A stretch of 5,535 bases of DNA from an uncultured Bacteroidales bacterium (GCA_937891905.1 CALATT010000102.1:1-5535), one strand, 5' to 3'; positions 1 through 5,535 are shown, counted from the stretch's first letter. Notes: generated by a model from the sequence alone, not told the origin. Made by a program: numbers and translations.

Positions 1-232
1 CGCCCTCCTTGTAAAGGTATTGGTAAGGACGACGCTCAACGCGTACATCTTCTAACTTCTCGCCGATGTTAAAGCGGCGCTCCAATACGCGACCGTCAAC
101 TACATCTTTGAATTTAACACGCATGATAGTATTTCCTTTACCTGGCTTTACATGCAGGAACTCAATTACGAAATACAAACGGCCGTCCATGCGAATACAA
201 ACGCCGTTCTTAATGTCTTGTGAGTTAATCAT
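1..232 (-). CDS. efp: Elongation factor P, N-terminal part (cut by left edge)
   Basis: EF-P binds ribosomes stalled on polyproline stretches and promotes peptide bond formation in the cytoplasm. The reverse strand gives 77 residues from an ATG at 232-230, starting MINSQDIKNG; the rest of the roughly 188-residue protein lies beyond the left edge. The visible part is the N-terminal KOW-like domain, with the segment FLHVKPGKGNTIMRVK (about residues 25-40) and then ERRFNIGEKLEDVRVERRPYQ. Lys32 in the PGKG loop (codon 139-137) is the residue that reaches the peptidyl-transferase centre. Because it is Lys and not Arg, EarP-type rhamnosylation is excluded, but whether and how Lys32 is modified cannot be told here. 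No Shine-Dalgarno is present, which is normal for this phylum. A good promoter lies about 50 bp upstream, and the gene is divergent from marC. Identification is firm from the sequence pattern. Confidence 0.95.
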   Translation of the reverse strand, partial: MINSQDIKNGVCIRMDGRLYFVIEFLHVKPGKGNTIMRVKFKDVVDGRVLERRFNIGEKLEDVRVERRPYQYLYKEG

Positions 233-283
233 AAATCTTGATAGATATTTAATCGTTTACTAATAGACAATCTTTTCCGAGTG

Positions 284-315
284 CAAAAGTACTACTTTTT
301 TTTCAAATAAACAAA
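284..315 (-). promoter_or_regulatory. Bacteroidota-type promoter of efp
   Basis: Read on the minus strand, TTTG (315-312) is followed after exactly 20 bp by TACTTTTG (291-284), matching the TTTG / TAnnTTTG -33/-7 consensus of the Bacteroidota primary sigma factor. The start of transcription would fall near 277, giving a leader of about 45 nt before the efp ATG. A run of eight A residues sits just upstream of the -7 box. The -7 region is almost identical to that of the tRNA-Ser promoter in this window. Confidence 0.8.
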
Positions 316-342
316 AAAAATACGATAAATCTTACGAATATG

Positions 343-356
343 TCACATAAATGTGA
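343..356. promoter_or_regulatory. Palindrome TCACAT-AA-ATGTGA, candidate operator
   Basis: This is a perfect inverted repeat with 6-bp arms (343-348 and 351-356) and a 2-bp centre, lying between the divergent efp and marC promoters. Its centre is about 50 bp upstream of the predicted marC transcription start, just upstream of the marC -33 box, where activators often bind. The half-sites resemble a CRP/FNR-type TGTGA motif, but in the opposite orientation to the usual TGTGA-N6-TCACA arrangement. No regulator can be named. A chance palindrome in A/T-rich DNA remains possible. Confidence 0.35.
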
Positions 357-362
357 AATATA

Positions 363-394
363 TTTGCAAGTACAAAAAAAAACGACTAATTTTG
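363..394 (+). promoter_or_regulatory. Bacteroidota-type promoter of the marC operon
   Basis: TTTG (363-366) and TAATTTTG (387-394) match the -33 and -7 consensus with a 20-bp spacer. Transcription would begin near position 400, leaving a leader of only about 20 nt before the ATG at 421. No other convincing promoter is visible before the tRNA gene, so this one probably serves all four protein genes downstream. Confidence 0.8.
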
Positions 395-420
395 TGCCTT
401 AAAATACAAATAGTGTGCAT

Positions 421-1029
421 ATGGAAACATTAGAAACTATAAAGGCATTCTTCGGTGAAGTAGATGTAATGCAAATCTTTTCTTCGTTTATATTTCTTAT
501 CGCTATCATCGATCCATTTGGTAATATACCTGTTACCATTTCTATGGAGAAAAGGGGTGTAAAGATTCATCCCGTCCGCGTATGTTTGGCAAGTTTGATT
601 ATTTTGACCACTTTTTTGTTTTTAGGAGAGTGGATTCTGCTTTTATTTGGTGTTCAGATTGAATATTTTGCCGTAGCGGGTGGTTTTGTGATTTTCCTAA
701 TGGCAATAGAGATGATACTAGATATCACCATTTTCCAAAACGAGAAATTGGATGGATCGGGTTCAATTGTGCCATTAGCGTTCCCTATGTATGCAGGTCC
801 GGGTGCTTTCACGGCGCTGCTTGCTATTACAGCGGAGTACTCAATTGCAAGTTTGTGTTTGTCTCTGCTTTTGTGTATGTTGGTGCTCTATTTGGTACTA
901 CGAGGCACACACTGGTTGACCAAATATCTGGGGCAAACATCGCTATATATTATTCGTAAGTTCTTTGGTATAATCGTGTTAGCAATTGCTTGTAAACTGA
1001 TGTTTGGCAATTTGGCTAATATATTCTAA
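421..1029 (+). CDS. MarC-family integral membrane protein
   Basis: This is a 202-residue inner-membrane protein of the MarC family (UPF0056, MarC/NAAT). The original link of MarC to multiple antibiotic resistance has not held up; some archaeal relatives move neutral amino acids, but the substrate here is unknown. The sequence shows several hydrophobic segments, probably six membrane helices. Two family hallmarks are present: the first-helix motif IIDPFGNIP (residues 29-37) and the mid-protein motif PLAFPMYAGPGA (118-129), which look like a duplicated half-motif. Length fits the family. The start is taken as ATG 421; a GTG at 415 in frame would add two residues (MHMETLE). It is the first gene of a compact operon, with its own promoter at 363-394. 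Its codons are more A/T-rich than those of the downstream genes, as is common for membrane proteins. Confidence 0.93.
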   Translation: METLETIKAFFGEVDVMQIFSSFIFLIAIIDPFGNIPVTISMEKRGVKIHPVRVCLASLIILTTFLFLGEWILLLFGVQIEYFAVAGGFVIFLMAIEMILDITIFQNEKLDGSGSIVPLAFPMYAGPGAFTALLAITAEYSIASLCLSLLLCMLVLYLVLRGTHWLTKYLGQTSLYIIRKFFGIIVLAIACKLMFGNLANIF

Positions 1030-1040
1030 TCACACAGTGT

Positions 1041-1493
1041 ATGAAAGCTATTTCAGAAATGCGCATAGCACTTGCCAGCGATCATGCTGGTTATGGTCTC
1101 AAACAGCAAGTACAGTCTTTCCTTGAGCAGAATGGTGCAGAGGTGAAGGATTTTGGTTGCTATTCAATGGATAGTTGCGACTATCCTGATTATGCCCATC
1201 CATTGGCAACAGCAGTGGAGTGCGAAGAGGTGGACTATGGTGTTGTGATTTGCTCTACGGGCAATGGAATCACTATGACAGCTAATAAGCACCAAGGAGT
1301 GCGTGCTGCATTGTGCTGGGAACCCCGATTGGCAGAGTTGGCGCGTCAGCATAATAATGCGAATGTACTCGGTCTGCCTGCTAATTTTATTCCTGCACCT
1401 ATGGCGTTGGATATCGTTCGTGTCTTCTTTCAAACAGATTTCGAGGGCGGGCGTCATGAGCGTAGAGTGAATAAGATAGCCATCCACGAATAA
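1041..1493 (+). CDS. rpiB: Ribose-5-phosphate isomerase B
   Basis: RpiB interconverts ribose 5-phosphate and ribulose 5-phosphate in the cytoplasmic pentose phosphate pathway; some relatives act on allose or galactose phosphates. The 150-residue product shows the whole family pattern: SDHAG with Asp14 and His15, the ICSTGNG loop with the catalytic Cys71 (Cys66 of E. coli), His104 in RQHNN (ring opening, E. coli His99), and the C-terminal GGRH..R with Arg138 and Arg142 for phosphate binding. The residue after HN is Asn106, where I recall Asp as usual. Family length is about 143-149, so an internal ATG at 1059 (MRIALASDHAG, 144 residues) is a good alternative start; neither start has a Shine-Dalgarno. 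The gene lies 11 bp after marC and 7 bp before the radical SAM gene, so it is almost certainly co-transcribed. Confidence 0.95.
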   Translation: MKAISEMRIALASDHAGYGLKQQVQSFLEQNGAEVKDFGCYSMDSCDYPDYAHPLATAVECEEVDYGVVICSTGNGITMTANKHQGVRAALCWEPRLAELARQHNNANVLGLPANFIPAPMALDIVRVFFQTDFEGGRHERRVNKIAIHE

Positions 1494-1500
1494 GTTTATT

Positions 1501-2451
1501 ATGCTTCGGCTTATTAATGCCATTCGTTGCTATGCGTCGTATGTGTGGAGCCGTCTATGGGGTGTCCGCGCTGTGCGCCATATGCCTCTTTTTGTCTCTG
1601 TAGAACCGGCAAATGTGTGTCAGTTGCGATGCCCTGAATGCCCTGTGGGACAAGCCGTCGAGCGAAAGGGCACTGCGCCGCGTCTGATGCAAGAACAAGT
1701 GTGGCAGCGCATACTAAATCAAGTGGAACCATACACCTATACCATTCAGTTTTATTTTCAAGGAGAACCTTTACTCAACCCGCGTTTGCCGCATATGATT
1801 GCTCAGGCAAGCGCAAAAAAAATATATACCATCGTCAGTACCAACGCACAAGCCATCACGCCCCAGATGGCTGAGCAATTAGTGTGCGCTGGGCTCAATC
1901 GTATTATCATCTCTATGGATGGGGTAACGCAGCACACCTACGAGGCATACCGCGTGGGAGGAAATATTGAGCAGTGCAAGGAAGCTATGCAATGGTTGAG
2001 AGAGGCGAAAAAGAAGTACCATAAGCATACTATCATCGAACTGCAATGCTTACGCTTGCGAACCAATGAGCATGAATGGAATACTCTGCGACACCAATAC
2101 AAGGCACTTGGAGCGGACCAACTCGTTTTTAAAACAGCACAATTATACAACTATGCCGATGGTCATCCGCTAATGCCTTCTCAATCATGCTATAATCGCT
2201 ATACGAAAGGACAAGACGGGAAGTATCATCGCAAAGCACTATCCAAAGCTTGTTTTCGCGTGTGGAGCGGATGTGTGATAACAACCGATGGCACAGTGCT
2301 TCCATGCTGCTACGACAAGGAGTCGCAGTACGCGTATGGGAATATCATGGATACAGACCTCCACACACTCTTCACCCATCAAGCAGCCCATGCGTTTCGC
2401 CAACAAGCATGGCGGGAACAACCATCTATATGTAAAGAATGCTGGAAATGA
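1501..2451 (+). CDS. Radical SAM/SPASM domain enzyme, substrate unknown
   Basis: This 316-residue cytoplasmic enzyme should use a 4Fe-4S cluster and S-adenosylmethionine for radical chemistry. The CX3CX2C cluster motif is Cys40, Cys44, Cys47, after the typical lead VSVEPANVC. QGEP (87-90) stands where many family members have GGEP, followed by VSTNA (112-116) and ISMDGVTQHTYEAYRVGG (137-154), all standard for SPASM-type members. The C-terminal SPASM region carries Cys251, Cys258, Cys269, Cys270, Cys311 and Cys314 as likely ligands of auxiliary cluster(s). A KTAQLYNY segment precedes it, which I recall as typical of a large uncharacterised Bacteroidota clade. No peptide precursor gene is visible nearby, so peptide maturation is not supported. 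The gene starts 7 bp after rpiB, and its stop codon overlaps the start of the hydrolase gene (ATGA), pointing to translational coupling. An A8 run at 1815-1822 leaves the frame intact. Confidence 0.93.
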   Translation: MLRLINAIRCYASYVWSRLWGVRAVRHMPLFVSVEPANVCQLRCPECPVGQAVERKGTAPRLMQEQVWQRILNQVEPYTYTIQFYFQGEPLLNPRLPHMIAQASAKKIYTIVSTNAQAITPQMAEQLVCAGLNRIIISMDGVTQHTYEAYRVGGNIEQCKEAMQWLREAKKKYHKHTIIELQCLRLRTNEHEWNTLRHQYKALGADQLVFKTAQLYNYADGHPLMPSQSCYNRYTKGQDGKYHRKALSKACFRVWSGCVITTDGTVLPCCYDKESQYAYGNIMDTDLHTLFTHQAAHAFRQQAWREQPSICKECWK

Positions 2452-3056
2452 AAATCAAATCATTCACCGTAGGTCTTTTTCAGACCAATATGTATATTCT
2501 ATCAAATGAGCACCACGAGGCTTGGCTCATTGACCCAGCGTGCCAAACGCCTGCGGAACAACAAGCTATACAGCAATATATCGCGCGCGAACAATTATCA
2601 GTACGCGCTATAATCGCTACGCATGGCCATCTTGATCATCTATGGGGCGCCGCTTGGGCTGCAGAACAATACCAACTACCCGTCTTGATCGATGAGGCGG
2701 ATATACAGATGGCTAAAGCAATGCAAACGCAGTACGATATGTTCGGTATGCGCACCAAAGCAGTGGATTTTCCTATCCAAGCACTCAATGAGCAGTCCCT
2801 GTCCCTTCCGTCCATGACGATTATCCGCACACCTGGACATACTCAAGGATCGGTATGCTTGTATCATGCGCAGCAAGGCATACTGCTGAGCGGAGACACA
2901 CTCTTCCGCTGCGGCTATGGTAGAACGGACTTGCCAGGAGGAAACACTGCGCAACTATTCGCATCATTAGAACGCTTATCATCCTTGCCCCCTACTACAC
3001 AAGTCTTCCCTGGTCATGGAGAATATACTACTATTGGTGCCGAGAGAGGGTATTAA
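2448..3056 (+). CDS. MBL-fold metal hydrolase, glyoxalase II-like (YcbL type)
   Basis: This is a 202-residue metallo-beta-lactamase-fold protein of the small glyoxalase II-like group typified by YcbL. All metal ligands are present: His59, His61, Asp63 and His64 in THGHLDH, His131 in TPGHTQGS, the bridging Asp150 in SGDTLF, and His190 in PGHGEYTTIG. The GYGRTDLPGG segment (156-165) is also characteristic. Likely activity is thioester hydrolysis, such as S-lactoylglutathione-like substrates, but the true substrate is unknown. The start is taken as ATG 2448, which forms an ATGA overlap with the radical SAM stop; an ATG at 2439 would add three residues. The protein ends at GAERGY, without the short NPF-type tail common in relatives, and no other frame restores it. 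There is no signal peptide, so it is cytoplasmic. No terminator follows before the tRNA promoter. Confidence 0.92.
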   Translation: MKIKSFTVGLFQTNMYILSNEHHEAWLIDPACQTPAEQQAIQQYIAREQLSVRAIIATHGHLDHLWGAAWAAEQYQLPVLIDEADIQMAKAMQTQYDMFGMRTKAVDFPIQALNEQSLSLPSMTIIRTPGHTQGSVCLYHAQQGILLSGDTLFRCGYGRTDLPGGNTAQLFASLERLSSLPPTTQVFPGHGEYTTIGAERGY

Positions 3057-3087
3057 GGGGAAATAATTGCAAAAAAATACGAAAGTT

Positions 3088-3119
3088 CTTGCGTATATCA
3101 AAAAAAAGTAGTACCTTTG
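3088..3119 (+). promoter_or_regulatory. Bacteroidota-type promoter of tRNA-Ser
   Basis: CTTG (3088-3091, one mismatch to TTTG) and TACCTTTG (3112-3119, full match to TAnnTTTG) are separated by 20 bp. Transcription would start near 3125, only a few bases before the mature tRNA at 3132. The 26 bases 3100-3125 match the minus-strand efp promoter (303-278) at 24 positions. A 5-bp inverted repeat, ATACG/CGTAT (3077-3096), overlaps the -33 element; I attach no function to it. Confidence 0.8.
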
Positions 3120-3131
3120 CACCCGATTTTT

Positions 3132-3217
<86 letters not shown>

Positions 3218-3221
3218 AGAA

Positions 3222-3258
3222 AAAATAAAGGAGTCCAGATGGGCTCCTTTTATTTTTT
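3222..3258 (+). terminator. Intrinsic terminator after tRNA-Ser
   Basis: A 10-bp stem (3227-3236 with 3241-3250, one T-G pair) encloses the 4-nt loop AGAT. It is followed by TATTTTTT and preceded by an A-rich run, so the lower stem can extend and the signal may work on both strands. It starts only 10 nt after the tRNA 3' end and should end both the tRNA transcript and any read-through from the marC operon. Confidence 0.9.
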
Positions 3259-3260
3259 AT

Positions 3261-3281
3261 GAGAAGGCACAGGGCCTTCTC
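3261..3281 (+). other. Second hairpin between tRNA terminator and TPM gene
   Basis: GAGAAGGC (3261-3268) and GCCTTCTC (3274-3281) form a perfect 8-bp stem with the 5-nt loop ACAGG. No T run follows, so it is not a normal intrinsic terminator in the plus direction. A weaker possible stem follows at once: ACCCC (3282-3286) with GGGGT (3297-3301). These may shape the leader of the TPM-lemA transcript or protect a 3' end after read-through. Function is unknown. Confidence 0.55.
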
Positions 3282-3361
3282 ACCCCACGGACGGGAGGGG
3301 TATCTCGGACAATATGTCAGTTTGAGTATCTTGGGCATGATTTTTGTTGCGAATTAGATAT

Positions 3362-4291
3362 ATGAAACGAATACATCTTCTTGTTATTTCATTATTGCTT
3401 GCCTTTGTGGCGCAAGCAGCGGAGTATACGCCCGTTACATTACCAAATCCCAAGGCGCAGGACCGCAGTAATTATGTGGCCAATCCTGATCATATCATCG
3501 CGAGTGAGGAAGTGCTCTTTCTCAATCGCTTAGCCCGTCAATTGGAGGATTCCACACAAGTAGAACTCTGTGTGGTGGCGGTGAATAGTATCGGTGAAAT
3601 GGATGCTTTTGATTTCTGTTATGAACTTTTTCAGCGTTGGGGAATAGGTAAAGAGGGGAAGAACACAGGTGTGCTACTTTTTCTTGCCGTAGAGTCACGC
3701 GATATACGCATCCTGACAGGTGGAGGTATAGAGGGTATTTTGACGGACGCTCTTTGCAATGAGATTATACAGCAAACGATGATGACGCCGCTCCGTAATG
3801 CTGATTACTCGGATGCCATGGCATTGGGTGCGCTGCGTATCTATGAACTATGTACCGATGGGGACGCACCGCAAGAGTTGCGTCAGATGACCTCTGCCAC
3901 TAATCGCTATCACTATGCCACCAATACAGAGACGGAGAACAGTATATTAGAATGGATAATCGCGATAGGTATATTCGTGGTGATCTTGGTGGTTGTCAGT
4001 ATAGTAAACTTTTTCCCAAAGAAATGCCCCAAGTGTGGGAAACGCGGTTTGGTGCAAAAGCGTGAAAAAGTGATTCAACGAGCAACGATGCATAGAGAAG
4101 GTACTGGCGTACTCGTCTATTGCTGCAAGTATTGCGGTCATACGGATGAAAAAACATATGTCATCCCCCGAAAAACACCTACGGTGATTATCTCCGGTGG
4201 CGGTTCGCGTGGCGGCTTTGGTGGAGGTAGTATAGGCGGTGGTTTCGGCGGAGGAAGCACATTTGGCGGCGGTGCTGGAGGTAAGTTCTAA
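3362..4291 (+). CDS. TPM-domain (YgcG-like) membrane-anchored protein with zinc ribbon and Gly-rich tail
   Basis: The 309-residue product has a signal peptide (about 1-20, hydrophobic core LLVISLLLAFVAQA), a TPM domain (about 41-164), a membrane helix (about 195-218), a zinc ribbon with CPKC (222-225) and CKYC (255-258), and a glycine/serine-rich tail (about 279-309) ending in GGKF. TPM landmarks include RWGIG (92-96), GVLLFLA, and TGGGIEGILTD (119-129). Inferred topology puts the TPM domain in the periplasm, with ribbon and tail in the cytoplasm. TPM relatives include plant Psb32-type proteins with reported phosphatase activity, but the bacterial role is unsettled. The start is ATG 3362, where the signal peptide begins; a TTG at 3344 would put six charged or polar residues in front. 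lemA follows after 49 bp and is probably co-transcribed. No consensus promoter was found upstream; GATTTTTG (3339-3346) is a poor -7 candidate. Confidence 0.92.
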   Translation: MKRIHLLVISLLLAFVAQAAEYTPVTLPNPKAQDRSNYVANPDHIIASEEVLFLNRLARQLEDSTQVELCVVAVNSIGEMDAFDFCYELFQRWGIGKEGKNTGVLLFLAVESRDIRILTGGGIEGILTDALCNEIIQQTMMTPLRNADYSDAMALGALRIYELCTDGDAPQELRQMTSATNRYHYATNTETENSILEWIIAIGIFVVILVVVSIVNFFPKKCPKCGKRGLVQKREKVIQRATMHREGTGVLVYCCKYCGHTDEKTYVIPRKTPTVIISGGGSRGGFGGGSIGGGFGGGSTFGGGAGGKF

Positions 4292-4340
4292 CAACGCACA
4301 AAACACCTATTTGAAATAATCATTTAAAACTATATATTTT

Positions 4341-4931
4341 ATGAGCAAAACACTTACAACATGGATTGTAGTACTTGGAGTACTTGCACTTGGAATTATT
4401 TGGGGAATAGGGCGTTATAACGCCATTATTACTGCAGAGGAAGAAGTTAATACCGCTTGGGCACAGGTGGAGACTCAATATCAGCGTCGTGCCGACTTGA
4501 TTCCTAATCTCGTTGAGACCGTGAAGGGTTATGCAGCACATGAGAGCGCTACTTTAGAGAGTGTAGTGGCAGCCCGCGCAAAAGCTACGCAAGTGGTGGT
4601 AGATCCTACCCATGCTACATCAGAGCAGATAGCCGCTTTCCAAGCAGCACAAGGCGAACTATCGCAAGCGTTGGGACGATTGATAGCTATCTCAGAGAAT
4701 TATCCTGATTTGAAGGCTAATCAGAACTTCAATAATCTGCAGTCGCAATTGGAAGGAACGGAGAATCGTATCAATGTAGCGCGTAATAATTTCAACGAAA
4801 TAGCTCGCCAGTTTAATACCCTTATTCGTCGTTTCCCAACCAATATAGTTGCGAGTTGGATGGGTGCAGAGAAGCGCCCTTATTTCGAAGCAGCTACAGG
4901 CGCAGACCAAGCATACCAAGTGCAGTTCTGA
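4341..4931 (+). CDS. lemA: LemA family protein
   Basis: LemA proteins are small membrane-anchored, mostly helical proteins of unknown biochemical role, often encoded beside TPM-domain proteins or HtpX-type proteases. This 196-residue product has an N-terminal membrane helix (about 8-24, no clear cleavage site), then the diagnostic block RYNAIITAEEEVNTAWAQVE (25-44) and QRRADLIPNLVETVKGYAAH (48-67). Long amphipathic helices and the typical C-terminal FEAATGADQAYQVQF follow. Length and both ends fit the family, so the gene is complete. It lies 49 bp after the TPM gene on the same strand, the reverse of the more common lemA-first order. Its stop codon TGA (4929-4931) abuts the argH stop on the other strand, so no space remains for a separate terminator. 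Confidence 0.97.
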   Translation: MSKTLTTWIVVLGVLALGIIWGIGRYNAIITAEEEVNTAWAQVETQYQRRADLIPNLVETVKGYAAHESATLESVVAARAKATQVVVDPTHATSEQIAAFQAAQGELSQALGRLIAISENYPDLKANQNFNNLQSQLEGTENRINVARNNFNEIARQFNTLIRRFPTNIVASWMGAEKRPYFEAATGADQAYQVQF

Positions 4932-5535
4932 TCAACCTAATAGTTGTTGTATCGACTGCTCGATTTGCTCAAGAGGTAAGGACTGCAGCAGTGCGCTCAT
5001 CTTGCTCTTTATCTGTTCGTTGCAGAGGTTGCCGATAGACCCTTCGTGGGTGTAATGCGAAAGCGTTTCCTCTATGCTCGCATGGTGCTGGAAAGTGCCA
5101 TGCGTAATTTCGTCCGCTACCTGGCGATATGCATCGCGGAAAGGTACTCCTTGGCTAACACGCGCATTCACTTCCTCCACAGAGAAAGCAGGCATATACA
5201 ATGGATTGGACATGATATCCGTCTTCATCTCCATATGTTCCACCGCGTAAGTGGTGATGTCGAGCAGGTCATTGAGTTCGTCAAAGAGTGGGAAATAGAC
5301 CTCTTTGAGCAACTGCAAGTCGCGGAAATACCCCACAGGTAGATTGGTAGTGATATGACGAATGGTATCGGGCAAGGCACATATATGATTGGCATGCGCG
5401 CGGATGAGTTCGAAGACATCAGGGTTCTTCTTATGCGGCATGATGCTTGAACCCGTAGTCATCGTGTCGGGCAGTTTGATGAAGCCGAAGTTCTGCGAAT
5501 TGAACATACAGCAGTCCATCGCCAAGCGACCAATT
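4932..5535 (-). CDS. argH: Argininosuccinate lyase, C-terminal part (cut by right edge)
   Basis: ArgH splits argininosuccinate into arginine and fumarate, the last step of arginine synthesis, as a cytoplasmic homotetramer. About 200 C-terminal residues are visible; the frame stays open to the window edge (ending IGRLAMDCCMFNSQ when read inward), so roughly the first 250 residues lie outside. The fumarase/aspartase superfamily signature GSSIMPHKKNPD (5453-5418) contains the catalytic serine loop. It is followed by LPVGYFRDLQLLKE, FSVEEVNARVSQGVPFRDAY and HEGSIGNLCNEQI, all matching my memory of Bacteroidales ArgH. His in MPHKKN replaces the Gln usual in proteobacteria. The stop is TGA at 4934-4932, directly against the lemA stop. 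The TTG at 5525 is an internal Leu codon, not a start. Its promoter is outside the window. Confidence 0.96.
   Translation of the reverse strand, partial: IGRLAMDCCMFNSQNFGFIKLPDTMTTGSSIMPHKKNPDVFELIRAHANHICALPDTIRHITTNLPVGYFRDLQLLKEVYFPLFDELNDLLDITTYAVEHMEMKTDIMSNPLYMPAFSVEEVNARVSQGVPFRDAYRQVADEITHGTFQHHASIEETLSHYTHEGSIGNLCNEQIKSKMSALLQSLPLEQIEQSIQQLLG

Noticed and set aside
66..263. Plus-strand ORF of 65 codons at the left edge
   Set aside because: It lies antisense to efp, whose protein pattern is unmistakable, and has no promoter or family features.
3077..3096. Inverted repeat ATACG/CGTAT as a terminator of the hydrolase gene
   Set aside because: Only 5-bp arms, a 10-nt loop, and no T run on the plus strand; it overlaps the tRNA promoter.
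4202..4288. GGN-rich repetitive DNA as a tandem repeat or recombination site
   Set aside because: Explained by the glycine-rich tail typical of YgcG/TPM proteins; the units are not regular.
3947..4306. Minus-strand ORF of 119 codons opposite the TPM gene
   Set aside because: Low-complexity shadow of the glycine-rich coding region; no recognisable domain.
4310..4340. TTTG (4310-4313) and TATATTTT (4333-4340) as a lemA promoter
   Set aside because: The -7-like box directly touches the lemA ATG, so transcription would start inside the gene; lemA is more likely co-transcribed with the TPM gene.
5046..5342. Plus-strand ORF of 98 codons opposite argH
   Set aside because: Shadow of a strongly conserved argH coding region in the other frame.

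Overview
The window is a stretch of ordinary-looking chromosome from a member of the Bacteroidota, most likely order Bacteroidales. Three observations support this. All three clear promoters have the TTTG / TAnnTTTG architecture of this phylum, each with a 20-bp spacer. No gene start has a convincing Shine-Dalgarno sequence; starts are preceded by A/T-rich DNA. From memory, the efp, rpiB, radical SAM/SPASM and argH products resemble Bacteroides/Prevotella homologues most closely. The genus cannot be decided from this sequence.

Layout from left to right. (1) The 5' part of efp (elongation factor P) lies on the minus strand and runs off the left edge. (2) A divergent intergenic region (233-420) carries back-to-back promoters for efp and marC and a small perfect palindrome between them. 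(3) A tight plus-strand operon follows: marC-family membrane protein, rpiB, a radical SAM/SPASM enzyme, and a glyoxalase II-like metallo-beta-lactamase-fold hydrolase. The gaps are 11 bp, 7 bp and a 4-bp ATGA overlap. (4) A tRNA-Ser(UGA) has its own promoter and is followed by a strong intrinsic terminator and a second hairpin. (5) A plus-strand pair encodes a secreted, membrane-anchored TPM-domain protein with a zinc ribbon and a glycine-rich tail, then LemA. (6) The 3' part of argH (argininosuccinate lyase) lies on the minus strand, converges on lemA with no intergenic base, and runs off the right edge.

How the genes work together: efp and the tRNA gene serve translation, rpiB serves the pentose phosphate pathway and argH serves arginine synthesis. 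The radical SAM and hydrolase genes look translationally coupled and may act in one unknown step. The TPM and LemA proteins are a recurrent envelope-associated pair of unknown function. I see no mobile element, CRISPR array, rRNA, toxin-antitoxin or defence module. I do not think the window contains a clearly new system. The best leads are the radical SAM-hydrolase pair, the TPM/zinc-ribbon-LemA pair, and some regulatory details.
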